DNA of 64,000 nt from Hymenobacter monticola (GCF_022811645.1 NZ_CP094534.1:3100001-3164000), one strand, 5' to 3'. Counted from the first letter of the stretch, positions 33,070 to 40,935 are shown. Notes: generated by a model from the letters alone, not told the origin. Program-made: numbers and translations.

Positions 33070-33195
33070 GACGTTGGGCCTCACCCCCTGACCCCCTCTC
33101 CCAAGGGAGAGGGGGCACCGGCTATGTTCCTGACGAACTTCGTTCGGCTCCCCCTCTCCTTTGGGAGAGGGGGCCGGGGGGTGAGGCCCAACGTC
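33070..33195. repeat. Family A inverted-repeat element, copy 3, within the 5' part of the VWA gene frame
   Basis: 126 bases. The outer 19 bases (GACGTTGGGCCTCACCCCC) are exactly repeated in inverse at 33177-33195; pairing continues for about 50 bases with few mismatches, and each arm has its own hairpin. The length is a multiple of three, and it starts and ends on codon borders of the frame opening with ATG 33055. Confidence 0.9.
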
Positions 33196-34575
33196 TGGCC
33201 GGTATTGTTGCTTATTCTTCTGCTTTTAGGGGGAAACGCCCACGCTCAGAACGCGGCGCCCGAGAAGCCCAAAGTCACCCGCATTCTCTTCTTGCTCGAT
33301 GCCTCGGGCTCGATGATGGCGCCCTGGGAAGGCCAGCCGCGCTGGGCCGTGGCCAAGCGCATGCTCAGCAAGATGGTCGACTCGCTCAACGCCTACCCCA
33401 ACCTGGAGCTGGGCCTGCGCGTGTACGGCCACCAGTTTCCGAACGCGGATAAGAACTGTGAGGACTCACGGCTGGAAGTGCCGTTTGCGCCGCGCAACGC
33501 CAAGGCCATTAAAGAGAAGCTGACCACGCTCAAGGCCCAGGGCAACACGCCCATCACGTATTCGCTGGAGCAGTCGGCCAACGACTTTCCAACGGATAAG
33601 GCCTCGCGCAACGTGCTGCTGCTGATTACCGACGGCCTCGAATCGTGCAACCGCGACCCCTGTGCGGCTTCCATCGCTTTGCAGCGCAAGCACGTTTTCC
33701 TCAAGCCCTTCGTCATCGGCATCGGGGCCGAGCGGGACTTTGGCAAGCAGCTCGAATGCCTGGGCCAGTACTACAACGCCGCCGAGGTGAAAACCTTCCG
33801 CACGGTGATGGACGACGTCATTGCCCAGACGCTGAGCAAAACCACCGTCTCCGTCAATCTGACCGATGCCAACGGCAAGCCCGTGGAAACGAACGTGAAC
33901 ATGACCTTCGTGAATAACGTGACCGAGCAGCCCGAGTACAACTACGTGCACTACCGCGACGCCCAGGGCAAGCCCGACGTGCTCGACATCGACGCTCTGC
34001 AGAGCTACGACCTCGTGATAAACACCGTGCCGCCCGTGCGCCAGGCCAACCTGCCCATCAAGCCCGGCAAGGCCAACGTCTTCACCTTCAAAACGCCGCA
34101 GGGCACCCTCTGGCTGCAAAACCCGCCCCTCACGCCCAACCCCTACGGCACCATCCGGGCGGTGGTGCGGAGCCAGGCGGGTGCCACCGTCACGGCCGGC
34201 ACCTTCGGCACCCGCCAGAAGCTGCTGGCCGGCAACTACGAAGTGGAAGCCCTCACGCTGCCCCGCACCGTGCGCCGCATCACTATCAAGCAGGGCCAGG
34301 AATACACCTTCACCTACGCCGCGCCCGGCACCCTCAACATCACCTCGGATTTGAAAGGTTACGGCAGCTTGTATCAGTTGAATGATGACGAGTCGCAGAC
34401 CTGGATTTACGACCTGCCGCAGGGCGGGAGCAGCAAGGTGAACCTGCCCATGCAGCCGGGGGCCTACCGGCTGGTGTTCCGCACCAGCAACAGCACCGCC
34501 AGCAAGTTTACGGACGTGCGCAACTTCACCATCCGGAGCGGACAGACAACGTCGGTGGCCATTTTTGGAAAATGA
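33181..34575 (+). CDS. VWA domain-containing secreted protein
   Basis: From GTG 33181 the protein is 464 residues with a clean signal peptide (MRPNVWPVLLLILLLLGG to NAHAQ). The same frame opens with ATG at 33055, one base after the transketolase stop, and ATG at 33124, but those starts add residues encoded by repeat A3. The VWA domain begins at TRILFLLDASGSMMAPWEG with the MIDAS set DASGS, then Thr in GNTPITYSL and Asp in LITDGLESC. After it come beta-rich carboxypeptidase-like repeats. It is probably periplasmic or surface-bound and binds a divalent metal-dependent ligand. Confidence 0.85.
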   Translation: MRPNVWPVLLLILLLLGGNAHAQNAAPEKPKVTRILFLLDASGSMMAPWEGQPRWAVAKRMLSKMVDSLNAYPNLELGLRVYGHQFPNADKNCEDSRLEVPFAPRNAKAIKEKLTTLKAQGNTPITYSLEQSANDFPTDKASRNVLLLITDGLESCNRDPCAASIALQRKHVFLKPFVIGIGAERDFGKQLECLGQYYNAAEVKTFRTVMDDVIAQTLSKTTVSVNLTDANGKPVETNVNMTFVNNVTEQPEYNYVHYRDAQGKPDVLDIDALQSYDLVINTVPPVRQANLPIKPGKANVFTFKTPQGTLWLQNPPLTPNPYGTIRAVVRSQAGATVTAGTFGTRQKLLAGNYEVEALTLPRTVRRITIKQGQEYTFTYAAPGTLNITSDLKGYGSLYQLNDDESQTWIYDLPQGGSSKVNLPMQPGAYRLVFRTSNSTASKFTDVRNFTIRSGQTTSVAIFGK

Positions 34576-34587
34576 AATAAGAACAAT

Positions 34588-35119
34588 AAACTCCCCTCCT
34601 TACCAAGGAGGGGACATTTTTGCGAAGCAAAAATTGGGGTGGTTGTAGGCGTTGAACAAATCTTAAAGAGCAACCTCATGACCACCCTCAATAACCTCTC
34701 GCACAAGAAAGATGAACGCCGCATCCTCCGCAACAACCTCACCACTGCCGAGGCTGTGCTATGGAACCGACTAAAAAGCAGCCAACTCAACGGCCGTAAA
34801 TTCCGCCGCCAGCACAGCATCGGCGAGTTTATTCTCGATTTCTATTGTCCGCAGGAAAAGCTTGCGGTAGAACTGGACGGCGCGGGCCACTTCACCGCAT
34901 CAGGCAACTTACATGATGCGGCACGTACGGAGTATTTGAATGCTGTGGGCATTCGGGTAGTCCGATTTGAAAACAAGCTGATTTGGTCGGCGCTGGAGAG
35001 CGTATTGCAAACCATTGAAAGTAGTTTTAATGGACGCTGACGTTAGTAGTTCAACGCCCACAACCACCCCAGTTGCCGCTAAAGCGGCAACGTCCCCTCC
35101 TTGGTAAGGAGGGGAGTTT
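34588..35119. mobile_element. Family B inverted-repeat element enclosing a DUF559 nuclease gene
   Basis: Left arm 34588-34657 runs from AAACTCCCCTCCTTACC to GGCGTTGAAC; right arm 35049-35119 is its inverse. The outer part and the part next to the gene are almost identical between arms, whereas the central hairpin differs (TTTTTGC/GCAAAAA versus GTTGCCGC/GCGGCAAC), as if compensatory change keeps the stem. The arms lie 20 bases before the start and 8 bases after the stop of the enclosed gene. No target duplication is evident. Confidence 0.75.
34678..35040 (+). CDS. DUF559 domain protein, PD-(D/E)XK (Vsr-like) nuclease
   Basis: 120 residues from ATG 34678. The family pattern is complete: RRILRNNLTTAEAVLWNRL, KFRRQHSIGEFILDFYC, KLAVELDGAGH and GIRVVRFENK. 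The Asp in ILDFYC and the Glu and Asp in VELDG are the likely metal-binding residues of the restriction-like fold shared with the Vsr mismatch nuclease. No DNA-binding extra domain is present. The gene is less GC-rich than its neighbours and is boxed by inverted repeats, so it is probably a mobile gene. Its target is unknown. Confidence 0.88.
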   Translation: MTTLNNLSHKKDERRILRNNLTTAEAVLWNRLKSSQLNGRKFRRQHSIGEFILDFYCPQEKLAVELDGAGHFTASGNLHDAARTEYLNAVGIRVVRFENKLIWSALESVLQTIESSFNGR

Positions 35120-35146
35120 TGACCGCCTTTAACCTCCTTACATACC

Positions 35147-36103
35147 ATGAAAGACTTCCCCTACACCGAATCGAAAGACACCCGCAGCGGCTTCGGCGCG
35201 GGCCTGGCTGAGCTGGGCAAAACCAACCCCAATGTAGTGGCCCTCTGCGCCGACCTCACGGGCTCGCTCAAAATGGACGCCTTCAAGAAGGAAAACCCCG
35301 ACCGGTTTTTCCAGGTGGGCATCGCCGAGGCCAACATGATGGGCGTGGCCGCGGGCATGACCATTGGCGGCAAAATCCCCTTCACGGGCACCTTCGCCAA
35401 CTTCAGCACCGGCCGCGTCTACGACCAGATTCGCCAGAGCATTGCCTACTCGGGCAAGAACGTGAAAATCTGCGCCTCCCACGCCGGCCTCACGCTGGGC
35501 GAAGACGGCGCCACCCACCAGATTCTGGAAGACCTGGGCATGATGAAGATGCTGCCCGGCATGACCGTCATCAACCCTTGCGACTACAACCAGACCAAAG
35601 CCGCCACCATTGCCATTGCCGACTACGAAGGCCCGGTGTACCTGCGCTTCGGCCGCCCCGTGGTGCCCAACTTCACAGCCCCCGACCAGAAGTTTGAAAT
35701 CGGCAAAGCCTGGACCCTGAACGAAGGCACCGACGTGAGCATCTTCGCCACCGGCCACCTTGTGTGGAAAGCCGTGCTGGCTGGCAAGCTCCTGGCCGAG
35801 AAAGGCATCAACGCCGAAATCATCAACATCCACACCATCAAGCCGCTCGACGACGAAGCCATCCTCGCCTCGGTGCGCAAAACCCGCTGCGTGGTAACGG
35901 CCGAGGAGCACCAGATGAACGGCGGCCTCGGCGACAGCATTGCCCAGCTGCTGGCCCGCGAGGAGCCCCTGCCCCTGGAAATGGTGGCCGTGCACGACAG
36001 CTTCGGCGAAAGCGGCACCCCCGACCAGCTGATGGAGAAATACCACCTCAACGAAGCCGCCATCGTGGAAGCCGTGGAAGCGGTGATGAAGCGGAAGAAG
36101 TAG
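35147..36103 (+). CDS. Transketolase, C-terminal subunit
   Basis: 318 residues from ATG 35147. The pyrimidine-binding domain contains ALCADLTGSLKMDAF, FQVGIAEANMMGVAAG and the His in CASHAGLTLGEDGATHQ; the C-terminal domain holds SIFATGHLVWKA and INIHTIKPLDDEAI. It completes the enzyme with the product of 32166-33053. The order N subunit, VWA, DUF559 element, C subunit suggests an interrupted operon; a separate promoter may be supplied by the right arm region. Confidence 0.95.
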   Translation: MKDFPYTESKDTRSGFGAGLAELGKTNPNVVALCADLTGSLKMDAFKKENPDRFFQVGIAEANMMGVAAGMTIGGKIPFTGTFANFSTGRVYDQIRQSIAYSGKNVKICASHAGLTLGEDGATHQILEDLGMMKMLPGMTVINPCDYNQTKAATIAIADYEGPVYLRFGRPVVPNFTAPDQKFEIGKAWTLNEGTDVSIFATGHLVWKAVLAGKLLAEKGINAEIINIHTIKPLDDEAILASVRKTRCVVTAEEHQMNGGLGDSIAQLLAREEPLPLEMVAVHDSFGESGTPDQLMEKYHLNEAAIVEAVEAVMKRKK

Positions 36104-36114
36104 CGTTATTGACT

Positions 36115-36155
36115 AAAAAAAGCCCCCGTAGCTGCTGAAGCTACGGGGGCTTTTT
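36115..36155. terminator. Rho-independent terminator
   Basis: AGCCCCCGTAGC pairs with GCTACGGGGGCT, with A-run before and TTTTT after. It ends the transketolase transcript and may also serve the convergent gene at 36189. Confidence 0.92.
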
Positions 36156-36188
36156 GCGTGAAGAGGTTGATTATCCCAGCAATGGCTT

Positions 36189-36836
36189 CTAAAACAATTC
36201 TGTCGCTGCAATGGCGCGCTCCTGGCGCAGTTGCCGGGCTGCTTTCATGCCGCGAAACACGATGACGCAGAAAAAGACCCGCATAAATAAGCCGCCTATT
36301 GCTGGGCTATGATTGGTGGCCACGGCGCTGCCGATGCTCACAATGCCATCGAGCACCAGCAGCACGAAGGCAGTGGTGAACGCCGGCACCGAGCCCCGGT
36401 AGTAGCCCAGCCAGCCCAACGCCACAAACGCCACACCCTCAACCAACGAGCCCCAGCCCAACCCCAGTTGCCGCAGCACCTCAAGTTGCCCGAATTCGGT
36501 CAGCAAGCCCAGCCCGATGTTGAGCACGCCCAGCACCAGGAGCAGGTACCAGGCCTGTTTGACTTGTTCGTGCGGGTCGGTGCCGCTGCCCGGCACGGGC
36601 CGCCCATCGAGGAGGAGTTCCAAGTGCTGCGGGTAGGAGTTCTCGATGAGTCGCGCGGAAAAAACGCGGCCATCGGGGAGAGGATAGGAGCGGCCTTTGG
36701 CAATTTTGGCGTCGGGGTCGGTGGCGGCAAGCTCCTGACCGGCATAGCTGACAGTGAAATTCCGGTAGAAAAAGCCCCAGCTGGCGGTAATGGCATCGGT
36801 GCGGGCGGGGTCGAGGTAGTAGGTTTTGCTGGGCAT
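36189..36836 (-). CDS. Membrane protein of unknown function
   Basis: 215 residues from ATG 36836. The first half is soluble and beta-like (YYLDPARTDAITASWG, GRVFSARLIENSYPQHLELLLDG), resembling a short pleckstrin-like or DUF-type domain; the second half has four hydrophobic helices (YLLLVLGVLNIGLGLL, GVAFVALGWLGYY, TTAFVLLVLDGIVSIG, FFCVIVF). I do not recognise a family. It is convergent with the transketolase gene. Confidence 0.6.
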   Translation of the reverse strand: MPSKTYYLDPARTDAITASWGFFYRNFTVSYAGQELAATDPDAKIAKGRSYPLPDGRVFSARLIENSYPQHLELLLDGRPVPGSGTDPHEQVKQAWYLLLVLGVLNIGLGLLTEFGQLEVLRQLGLGWGSLVEGVAFVALGWLGYYRGSVPAFTTAFVLLVLDGIVSIGSAVATNHSPAIGGLFMRVFFCVIVFRGMKAARQLRQERAIAATELF

Positions 36837-36974
36837 TTAAGGGGTTGCGCGAATGAGCTGCGTGGTGAAAGTTGTCATTAAATATGGGGAATGTTTCTGC
36901 CACGATTAATTATTGTCGACCTCAAAGCCTCGCAAAGCCATTTCTGCCAGTGGCGCGCATCTAAAAGACCACGC

Positions 36975-37613
36975 TCAGTTGTCTTTAGAGCAAGTCCATT
37001 CGCCGGCTTGGTTGATAAAAAAGCTAAAGTCGCTGTTGACCTGCTTTTGAGCTACTTGGCCTTTGTAGTCCTCGCACACGTAGTAAGTCATTTTCACCGG
37101 GTAGATGGTGGTGTTGGCCGGCGCGCCGGAATGCCGCCGGGTGGCGCCGCGGCCGGGCACGTTGGCGGCGGTGTTTTTATAAGCGGTGCCGCGGCTGAAA
37201 TAGGTGAAAACTAGCCCAACGCGGTTGGGACGGCCCGAGGTGCCGGTGGCTAGCTGGCTGTACCAATCGTACACTTCCCGCTTAAATAAGGCGTCTGATG
37301 GCGCTGAGGCGGCTGAGAACGTGCCCGGCGGCGGCCCGAAAGCGCAAGCAACGGTGGTGGCAGCGCCGCTTTTGTCCAGGTCCCGGATGTAGGAGCGGTG
37401 CACCCATTTGTCGTCGGCGCTGCCGTAGCCGTCGTAGTGCACTTTGGATAAGTCGCCTTTCTGCTCCAGGATGGTTGCTTTGTACCAGTGGCCGCCGTCG
37501 TTCACTTCCACTCGTTTGCCGGCCGGGTTTTGCAGGGGCGTCGCTTTGGTTTGGTGGGCATGGCTCGCGGCGGCCGCCATGCCCAGGGCCAGGAACAGAA
37601 TAAATGCTTTCAT
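36975..37613 (-). CDS. Secreted protein with an Agenet/Tudor-like domain
   Basis: 212 residues from ATG 37613. Signal peptide to HAHQ. Residues 30-80 (GKRVEVNDGGHWYKATILEQ, VHYDGYGSADDKWV) match the Agenet or Tudor-knot pattern, in which an aromatic-rich small barrel binds peptides or nucleic acid; in secreted bacterial proteins the ligand is unknown. The second half contains two further cysteines (YVCEDYKG, WTCSKDN), likely a disulfide. It is divergent from the sigma factor gene at 37748. Confidence 0.6.
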   Translation of the reverse strand: MKAFILFLALGMAAAASHAHQTKATPLQNPAGKRVEVNDGGHWYKATILEQKGDLSKVHYDGYGSADDKWVHRSYIRDLDKSGAATTVACAFGPPPGTFSAASAPSDALFKREVYDWYSQLATGTSGRPNRVGLVFTYFSRGTAYKNTAANVPGRGATRRHSGAPANTTIYPVKMTYYVCEDYKGQVAQKQVNSDFSFFINQAGEWTCSKDN

Positions 37614-37747
37614 ACGGCTTACTGCTTTGATATCGATAAAAGTATTTATTTAAACGCAGAAAGCAGGTTCTGCGAGGTCCGCGTTAAACTTGTCAGGCTG
37701 CTCGGCATCCAACCGCCCATTCTCCGCCTCACGCCCGGCCCTCCCGT

Positions 37748-38296
37748 TTGGAAGACCACGAAATCCTCCTCAAGTTCCAGGACCCCGCCAGCCGCAACCT
37801 GGCGTTCAACCAGCTCGTGCGCAAGTACCAGAGCAAGGTGTACTGGCACGTGCGCAAGATGGTGGTGGACCACGACGACGCCGACGACCTCACCCAAGAC
37901 GTGTTTGTGAAGGTGTGGAAGCACCTGGAGAATTTCCGGCAGGACGCCCAGCTCTTCACCTGGATTTACCGCATCGCCACCAACGAGTGCCTCAACTTCT
38001 TGAGCAGCAAGCGGCGCAAGTTCCTGCTGCCGCTCACCGACGTGGGCGCCGAGCTGGCCGCCAAAATCGAAGCCGACCCTGCTGTGGCCGGCGATGAAGT
38101 GGAACTGAAGCTGCAAAAGGCCATCCTGCGCCTTCCCGACAAGCAGCGCCTCGTCTTCAACCTGCGCTACTACGACGAGATGCCCTACGAGCAAATGGCC
38201 GAAATAACGGGCACCAGCGTGGGCGCGTTGAAAGCTAGCTACCACCACGCCGTGAAAAAAGTGGAAGAATACGTGACCCGCACCACCGACGATTAA
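37748..38296 (+). CDS. ECF-type RNA polymerase sigma factor
   Basis: 182 residues from TTG 37748 (MEDHEILLKFQDP); no in-frame ATG is close. Region 2 holds YWHVRKMVVDHDDADDLTQDVFVKVWKHL, with the classic DDLTQDVF, and region 4 holds LPDKQRLVFNLRYYDEMPYEQMAEI and SVGALKASYHHAVKKVEEY. It should direct a small regulon, perhaps for envelope stress, given the two genes behind it: a single-pass membrane protein and a Spy-like periplasmic protein. Confidence 0.93.
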   Translation: MEDHEILLKFQDPASRNLAFNQLVRKYQSKVYWHVRKMVVDHDDADDLTQDVFVKVWKHLENFRQDAQLFTWIYRIATNECLNFLSSKRRKFLLPLTDVGAELAAKIEADPAVAGDEVELKLQKAILRLPDKQRLVFNLRYYDEMPYEQMAEITGTSVGALKASYHHAVKKVEEYVTRTTDD

Positions 38297-38361
38297 GCCA
38301 TCGAAAGACAATTTTTTATCCGCGGAGTTAAACGCCGCCCCCCGTTCTTCATCCAAGAGCC

Positions 38362-38820
38362 ATGAAAACTTCCTTTAAGCTCGACGCGCACCCCCGGCGG
38401 CCTCGCCCGCTGAGTGAGCCGCCGCCGGGCTACTTCGATAAGCTGCCCACCCAAATAATGGCGCGGCTGCCCCAGGCCGAAGCCCGCGCCGCCGTGCCCG
38501 GCTGGTTGGGCTGGCTCACGCCCGCGCTGCGCACCAGCCTGGCCTCGGTGGCCGTGCTGAGCGGCTTTGCAGCCTCCTTCTACCTGAGTGGCACACCGCG
38601 CCTGGTGCCCGCCACCGCTTCTACCGCCTCGCTCGATGCCGTGCCGCGCACCGAGCTGGTGGGCTACCTGCTCACGAGCGGCGCCCGCGTCGAAAACTCC
38701 GACCTGGCCGTGCTCACTGCCGCTCACCCCAACATCACCAAGGGCTTCCTGCAGGCGTCGGACGAAGAGCTGGCCGATGCCCTGGACGCGCAGCCGTCCG
38801 AAGACCTGACTTATCTGTAA
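38362..38820 (+). CDS. Single-pass membrane protein, possible anti-sigma factor
   Basis: 152 residues from ATG 38362, 65 bases after the sigma gene. The N-terminal part (RPLSEPPPGYFDKLPTQIM) is conserved in similar Bacteroidota genes; a single hydrophobic segment (LRTSLASVAVLSGFAASFYL) is at about residues 54-73, leaving an acidic C-terminal periplasmic domain of about 80 residues. The topology and place are those of an anti-sigma factor, but no zinc-binding HxxxCxxC motif is present, so the role is inferred from context. Confidence 0.6.
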   Translation: MKTSFKLDAHPRRPRPLSEPPPGYFDKLPTQIMARLPQAEARAAVPGWLGWLTPALRTSLASVAVLSGFAASFYLSGTPRLVPATASTASLDAVPRTELVGYLLTSGARVENSDLAVLTAAHPNITKGFLQASDEELADALDAQPSEDLTYL

Positions 38821-38834
38821 TCCATTTCCTGAAT

Positions 38835-39329
38835 ATGCTTTCTATCGCATCCGTTTTTCGATTAACCAGCCTGGCCGTCTTGCTGATGGCTGCCCCCGCT
38901 GCGCACGCGCAGGAGGGCCCCGGCCCGGGCGGCCGCCGGCCCGGCCAACGCCTCGGCCAGCTCGAAAATGCCAAAATCGCCTTCATCACCAACCGCGTTT
39001 CCCTCACCCAGGACCAGGCCCAGAAATTCTGGCCGCTCTACAACGAGTTTTCCGCCAAACGCCGCGAAATCAACCGCAGCGGCCGTATGCTGCGCCGCGA
39101 CGTGACCGAGGGTATGACCGACCAGCAAATCCGCGACAATCTCACCCAGTCCTTCGCCATGCGCCAGCAGGAGCTGAACCTGGAGAAGGATTACTTCGAT
39201 AAATTCCAAAAGGTGATTTCCATGCGCCAGGTGGCCCAGCTGTTTCAGGCCGAGCGCGACTTCACCAAGGAAGTCATCAAGCGCGTGGCCGGGGCGGGCG
39301 GTACCGCGCCCGCTTCAGGCAACGATTAA
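38835..39329 (+). CDS. Spy/CpxP-like periplasmic protein
   Basis: 164 residues from ATG 38835, 14 bases after the previous stop. Signal peptide to AHAQ, a Gly/Pro/Arg-rich linker, then helices with RVSLTQDQAQKFWPLYNEF and FDKFQKVISMRQVAQLFQAE, the LTxxQ-type pattern of Spy, CpxP and ZraP proteins. Such proteins bind unfolded envelope proteins or metals and report to stress systems. As third gene of the sigma operon it could feed back on the sigma factor. Confidence 0.75.
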   Translation: MLSIASVFRLTSLAVLLMAAPAAHAQEGPGPGGRRPGQRLGQLENAKIAFITNRVSLTQDQAQKFWPLYNEFSAKRREINRSGRMLRRDVTEGMTDQQIRDNLTQSFAMRQQELNLEKDYFDKFQKVISMRQVAQLFQAERDFTKEVIKRVAGAGGTAPASGND

Positions 39330-39354
39330 CATCCTTTTCTTTCTGAGCTATGCC

Positions 39355-39390
39355 CGAGGCCGCTGCCCCCGCAGCGGCCTCGTTATTTTT
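39355..39390 (+). terminator. Rho-independent terminator of the sigma operon
   Basis: CGAGGCCGCTGC pairs with GCAGCGGCCTCG around four C bases and is followed by TTATTTTT. Confidence 0.88.
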
Positions 39391-39439
39391 GCGAAATAAT
39401 CGAAATGGGTTGTTGTCGGTTTCAATGGAGACAACAAGC

Positions 39440-39541
39440 GCCGTTTGTCATCCTGAGCATTATTCGATTAAAGCAGAGAAGAAGGATAACAAACGACTAT
39501 GCACAAAATCCGATTAATCCGTAAAATCCGAGCGAATCCGT
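39440..39541. repeat. Small inverted repeat followed by tandem AATCCG nonamers
   Basis: GTTTGTCATCCTGAGC at about 39443 and its partial inverse AAGGATAACAAAC at about 39483 form an eroded palindrome. Behind it, from 39505, four units of about nine bases (AAAATCCGA, TTAATCCGT, AAAATCCGA, GCGAATCCG) run to the GTG start of the aminotransferase gene. No promoter is evident in this stretch. Confidence 0.6.
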
Positions 39542-40742
39542 GGTCCTGACGCCCCGCCAATTATTTCTGCGCCACCAAGCCCAAACCTCTGATTTTCCGC
39601 TGCTGCTGGAAATTGAGCGGGCCGAAGGCATCTACATGTACGGCCCCGACGGCCGCCGCTACCTCGACCTTATTTCGGGCATCGGGGTGAGCAACGTGGG
39701 CCACCGCCACCCGCGCGTGCTGGCCGGTATCCAGGCCCAGCTCGACAAGTACCTGCACCTGATGGTGTACGGCGAACTGGTGCAGGCCGTGCCCGCCCAG
39801 TTGGCCGAGGCCATTCATAAAACCCTGCCCGTGCATTTGGATTCGGTGTATTTCACCAACTCCGGCGCCGAGGCCATCGAGGGCGCGCTGAAGCTGGCCA
39901 AGCGCCACACCGGCCGCACCGAGCTCATTTCCTGCCTCAATGCCTACCACGGTTCCACGCACGGGGCGCTGTCCATCACGGGTTCCGAGGGCTTCAAGAA
40001 CAGCTTCCGCCCGCTGCTGCCCGACGTGCGCCACATCCGCCACAACGAGTTGGCCGACCTCGCGCACATCACGGAGCGCACGGCCGCCGTCATCATCGAG
40101 ACTGTGCAGGGCGAGGCCGGCGTGCGCGTGCCCGCCCCCGAGTACCTGCCCGCCCTGCGCGCCCGCTGCACCGAGGTAGGCGCCCTGCTCATCCTCGATG
40201 AAATCCAGTGCGGCTACGGTCGCACCGGCAGCATGTGGGCCTTCGAGCAGTTCGGCATCGAGCCCGACATCTTGGTGTGCGCCAAGGGCATGGGGGGCGG
40301 CATGCCCATCGGGGCGTTTATTTCGAGCACCGAAATCATGTCGGGCTTCAAAACCAACCCCATCCTGGGGCACTGCACCACCTTTGGCGGGCACCCGGTG
40401 AGCTGCGCGGCGGCCCTGGCCACGCTGCAAGTCATTCAGGAAGAGCACTTGGCCGAGGGCGTGGCCGAAAAAGCGGCGCGGTTTCGGGCGCAGCTACGGC
40501 ACCCGGCCATTCGCGCGGTGCGCGGCGCTGGGCTGCTGATGGCGGTGGAGTTTGAGTCGTTCGAGGTGCTCAAGCCCATCATCGACCACGCGCTGGCGCA
40601 CGAAGGCATCCTCACCGATTGGTTTCTGTTCTGCGACAACTCGCTGCGGCTGGCTCCTCCGCTTATCATCACCAATGAGCAGATTGACGAAGCCTGCGCG
40701 GCGCTGTTGCGGGCCATTTCGCACGTCACCGGCGTGGCGTAG
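39540..40742 (+). CDS. Class III PLP-dependent aminotransferase
   Basis: 400 residues from GTG 39540, the only start that fits the N-terminus LTPRQLFLRHQAQTSDFP. The fold-type I marks are YLDLISGIGVSNVGHRHP, FTNSGAEAIEGALKLAKRHTG, AYHGSTHGALSITG, LILDEIQCGYGRTG, and the PLP Lys in CAKGMGGGMPIGAF. It resembles acetylornithine/4-aminobutyrate-type enzymes, and Bacteroidota have a single-copy housekeeping member with this sequence style. The amino donor and acceptor cannot be told. The start codon lies directly in a tandem repeat. Confidence 0.92.
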   Translation: MVLTPRQLFLRHQAQTSDFPLLLEIERAEGIYMYGPDGRRYLDLISGIGVSNVGHRHPRVLAGIQAQLDKYLHLMVYGELVQAVPAQLAEAIHKTLPVHLDSVYFTNSGAEAIEGALKLAKRHTGRTELISCLNAYHGSTHGALSITGSEGFKNSFRPLLPDVRHIRHNELADLAHITERTAAVIIETVQGEAGVRVPAPEYLPALRARCTEVGALLILDEIQCGYGRTGSMWAFEQFGIEPDILVCAKGMGGGMPIGAFISSTEIMSGFKTNPILGHCTTFGGHPVSCAAALATLQVIQEEHLAEGVAEKAARFRAQLRHPAIRAVRGAGLLMAVEFESFEVLKPIIDHALAHEGILTDWFLFCDNSLRLAPPLIITNEQIDEACAALLRAISHVTGVA

Positions 40743-40753
40743 GGGCCGATGAG

Positions 40754-40848
40754 CCGCTAGAACGAGTACCCCGAAGCTCCTGCTTCGGCCCGCGTCAGAG
40801 TCGTTCGCCCGGGCCGAAGCAGGAGCTTCGGGGTACTCGTTCTAGCGG
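40754..40848. repeat. Family C inverted repeat, copy 2
   Basis: The arms are perfect over about 39 bases: CCGCTAGAACGAGTACCCCG and onward on the left, its inverse on the right, with about 17 bases in between. It lies between convergent genes (stops at 40742 and 40936). A second hairpin (GCCGGCCCG/CGGGCCGGC, 40861-40903) follows at once. Confidence 0.9.
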
Positions 40849-40935
40849 GCTGTTACGCAAGCCGGCCCGCCGCAAGCCTGTGGAAACAGGAGCGACGGGC
40901 CGGCATTGACCGATGAATAAGCTTATGCCATAAGC

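Noticed and set aside
33055..33180. Native N-terminal domain of the VWA protein
   Set aside because: This coding stretch is mainly the family A repeat, which also occurs in non-coding places, so its residues are not an evolved domain.
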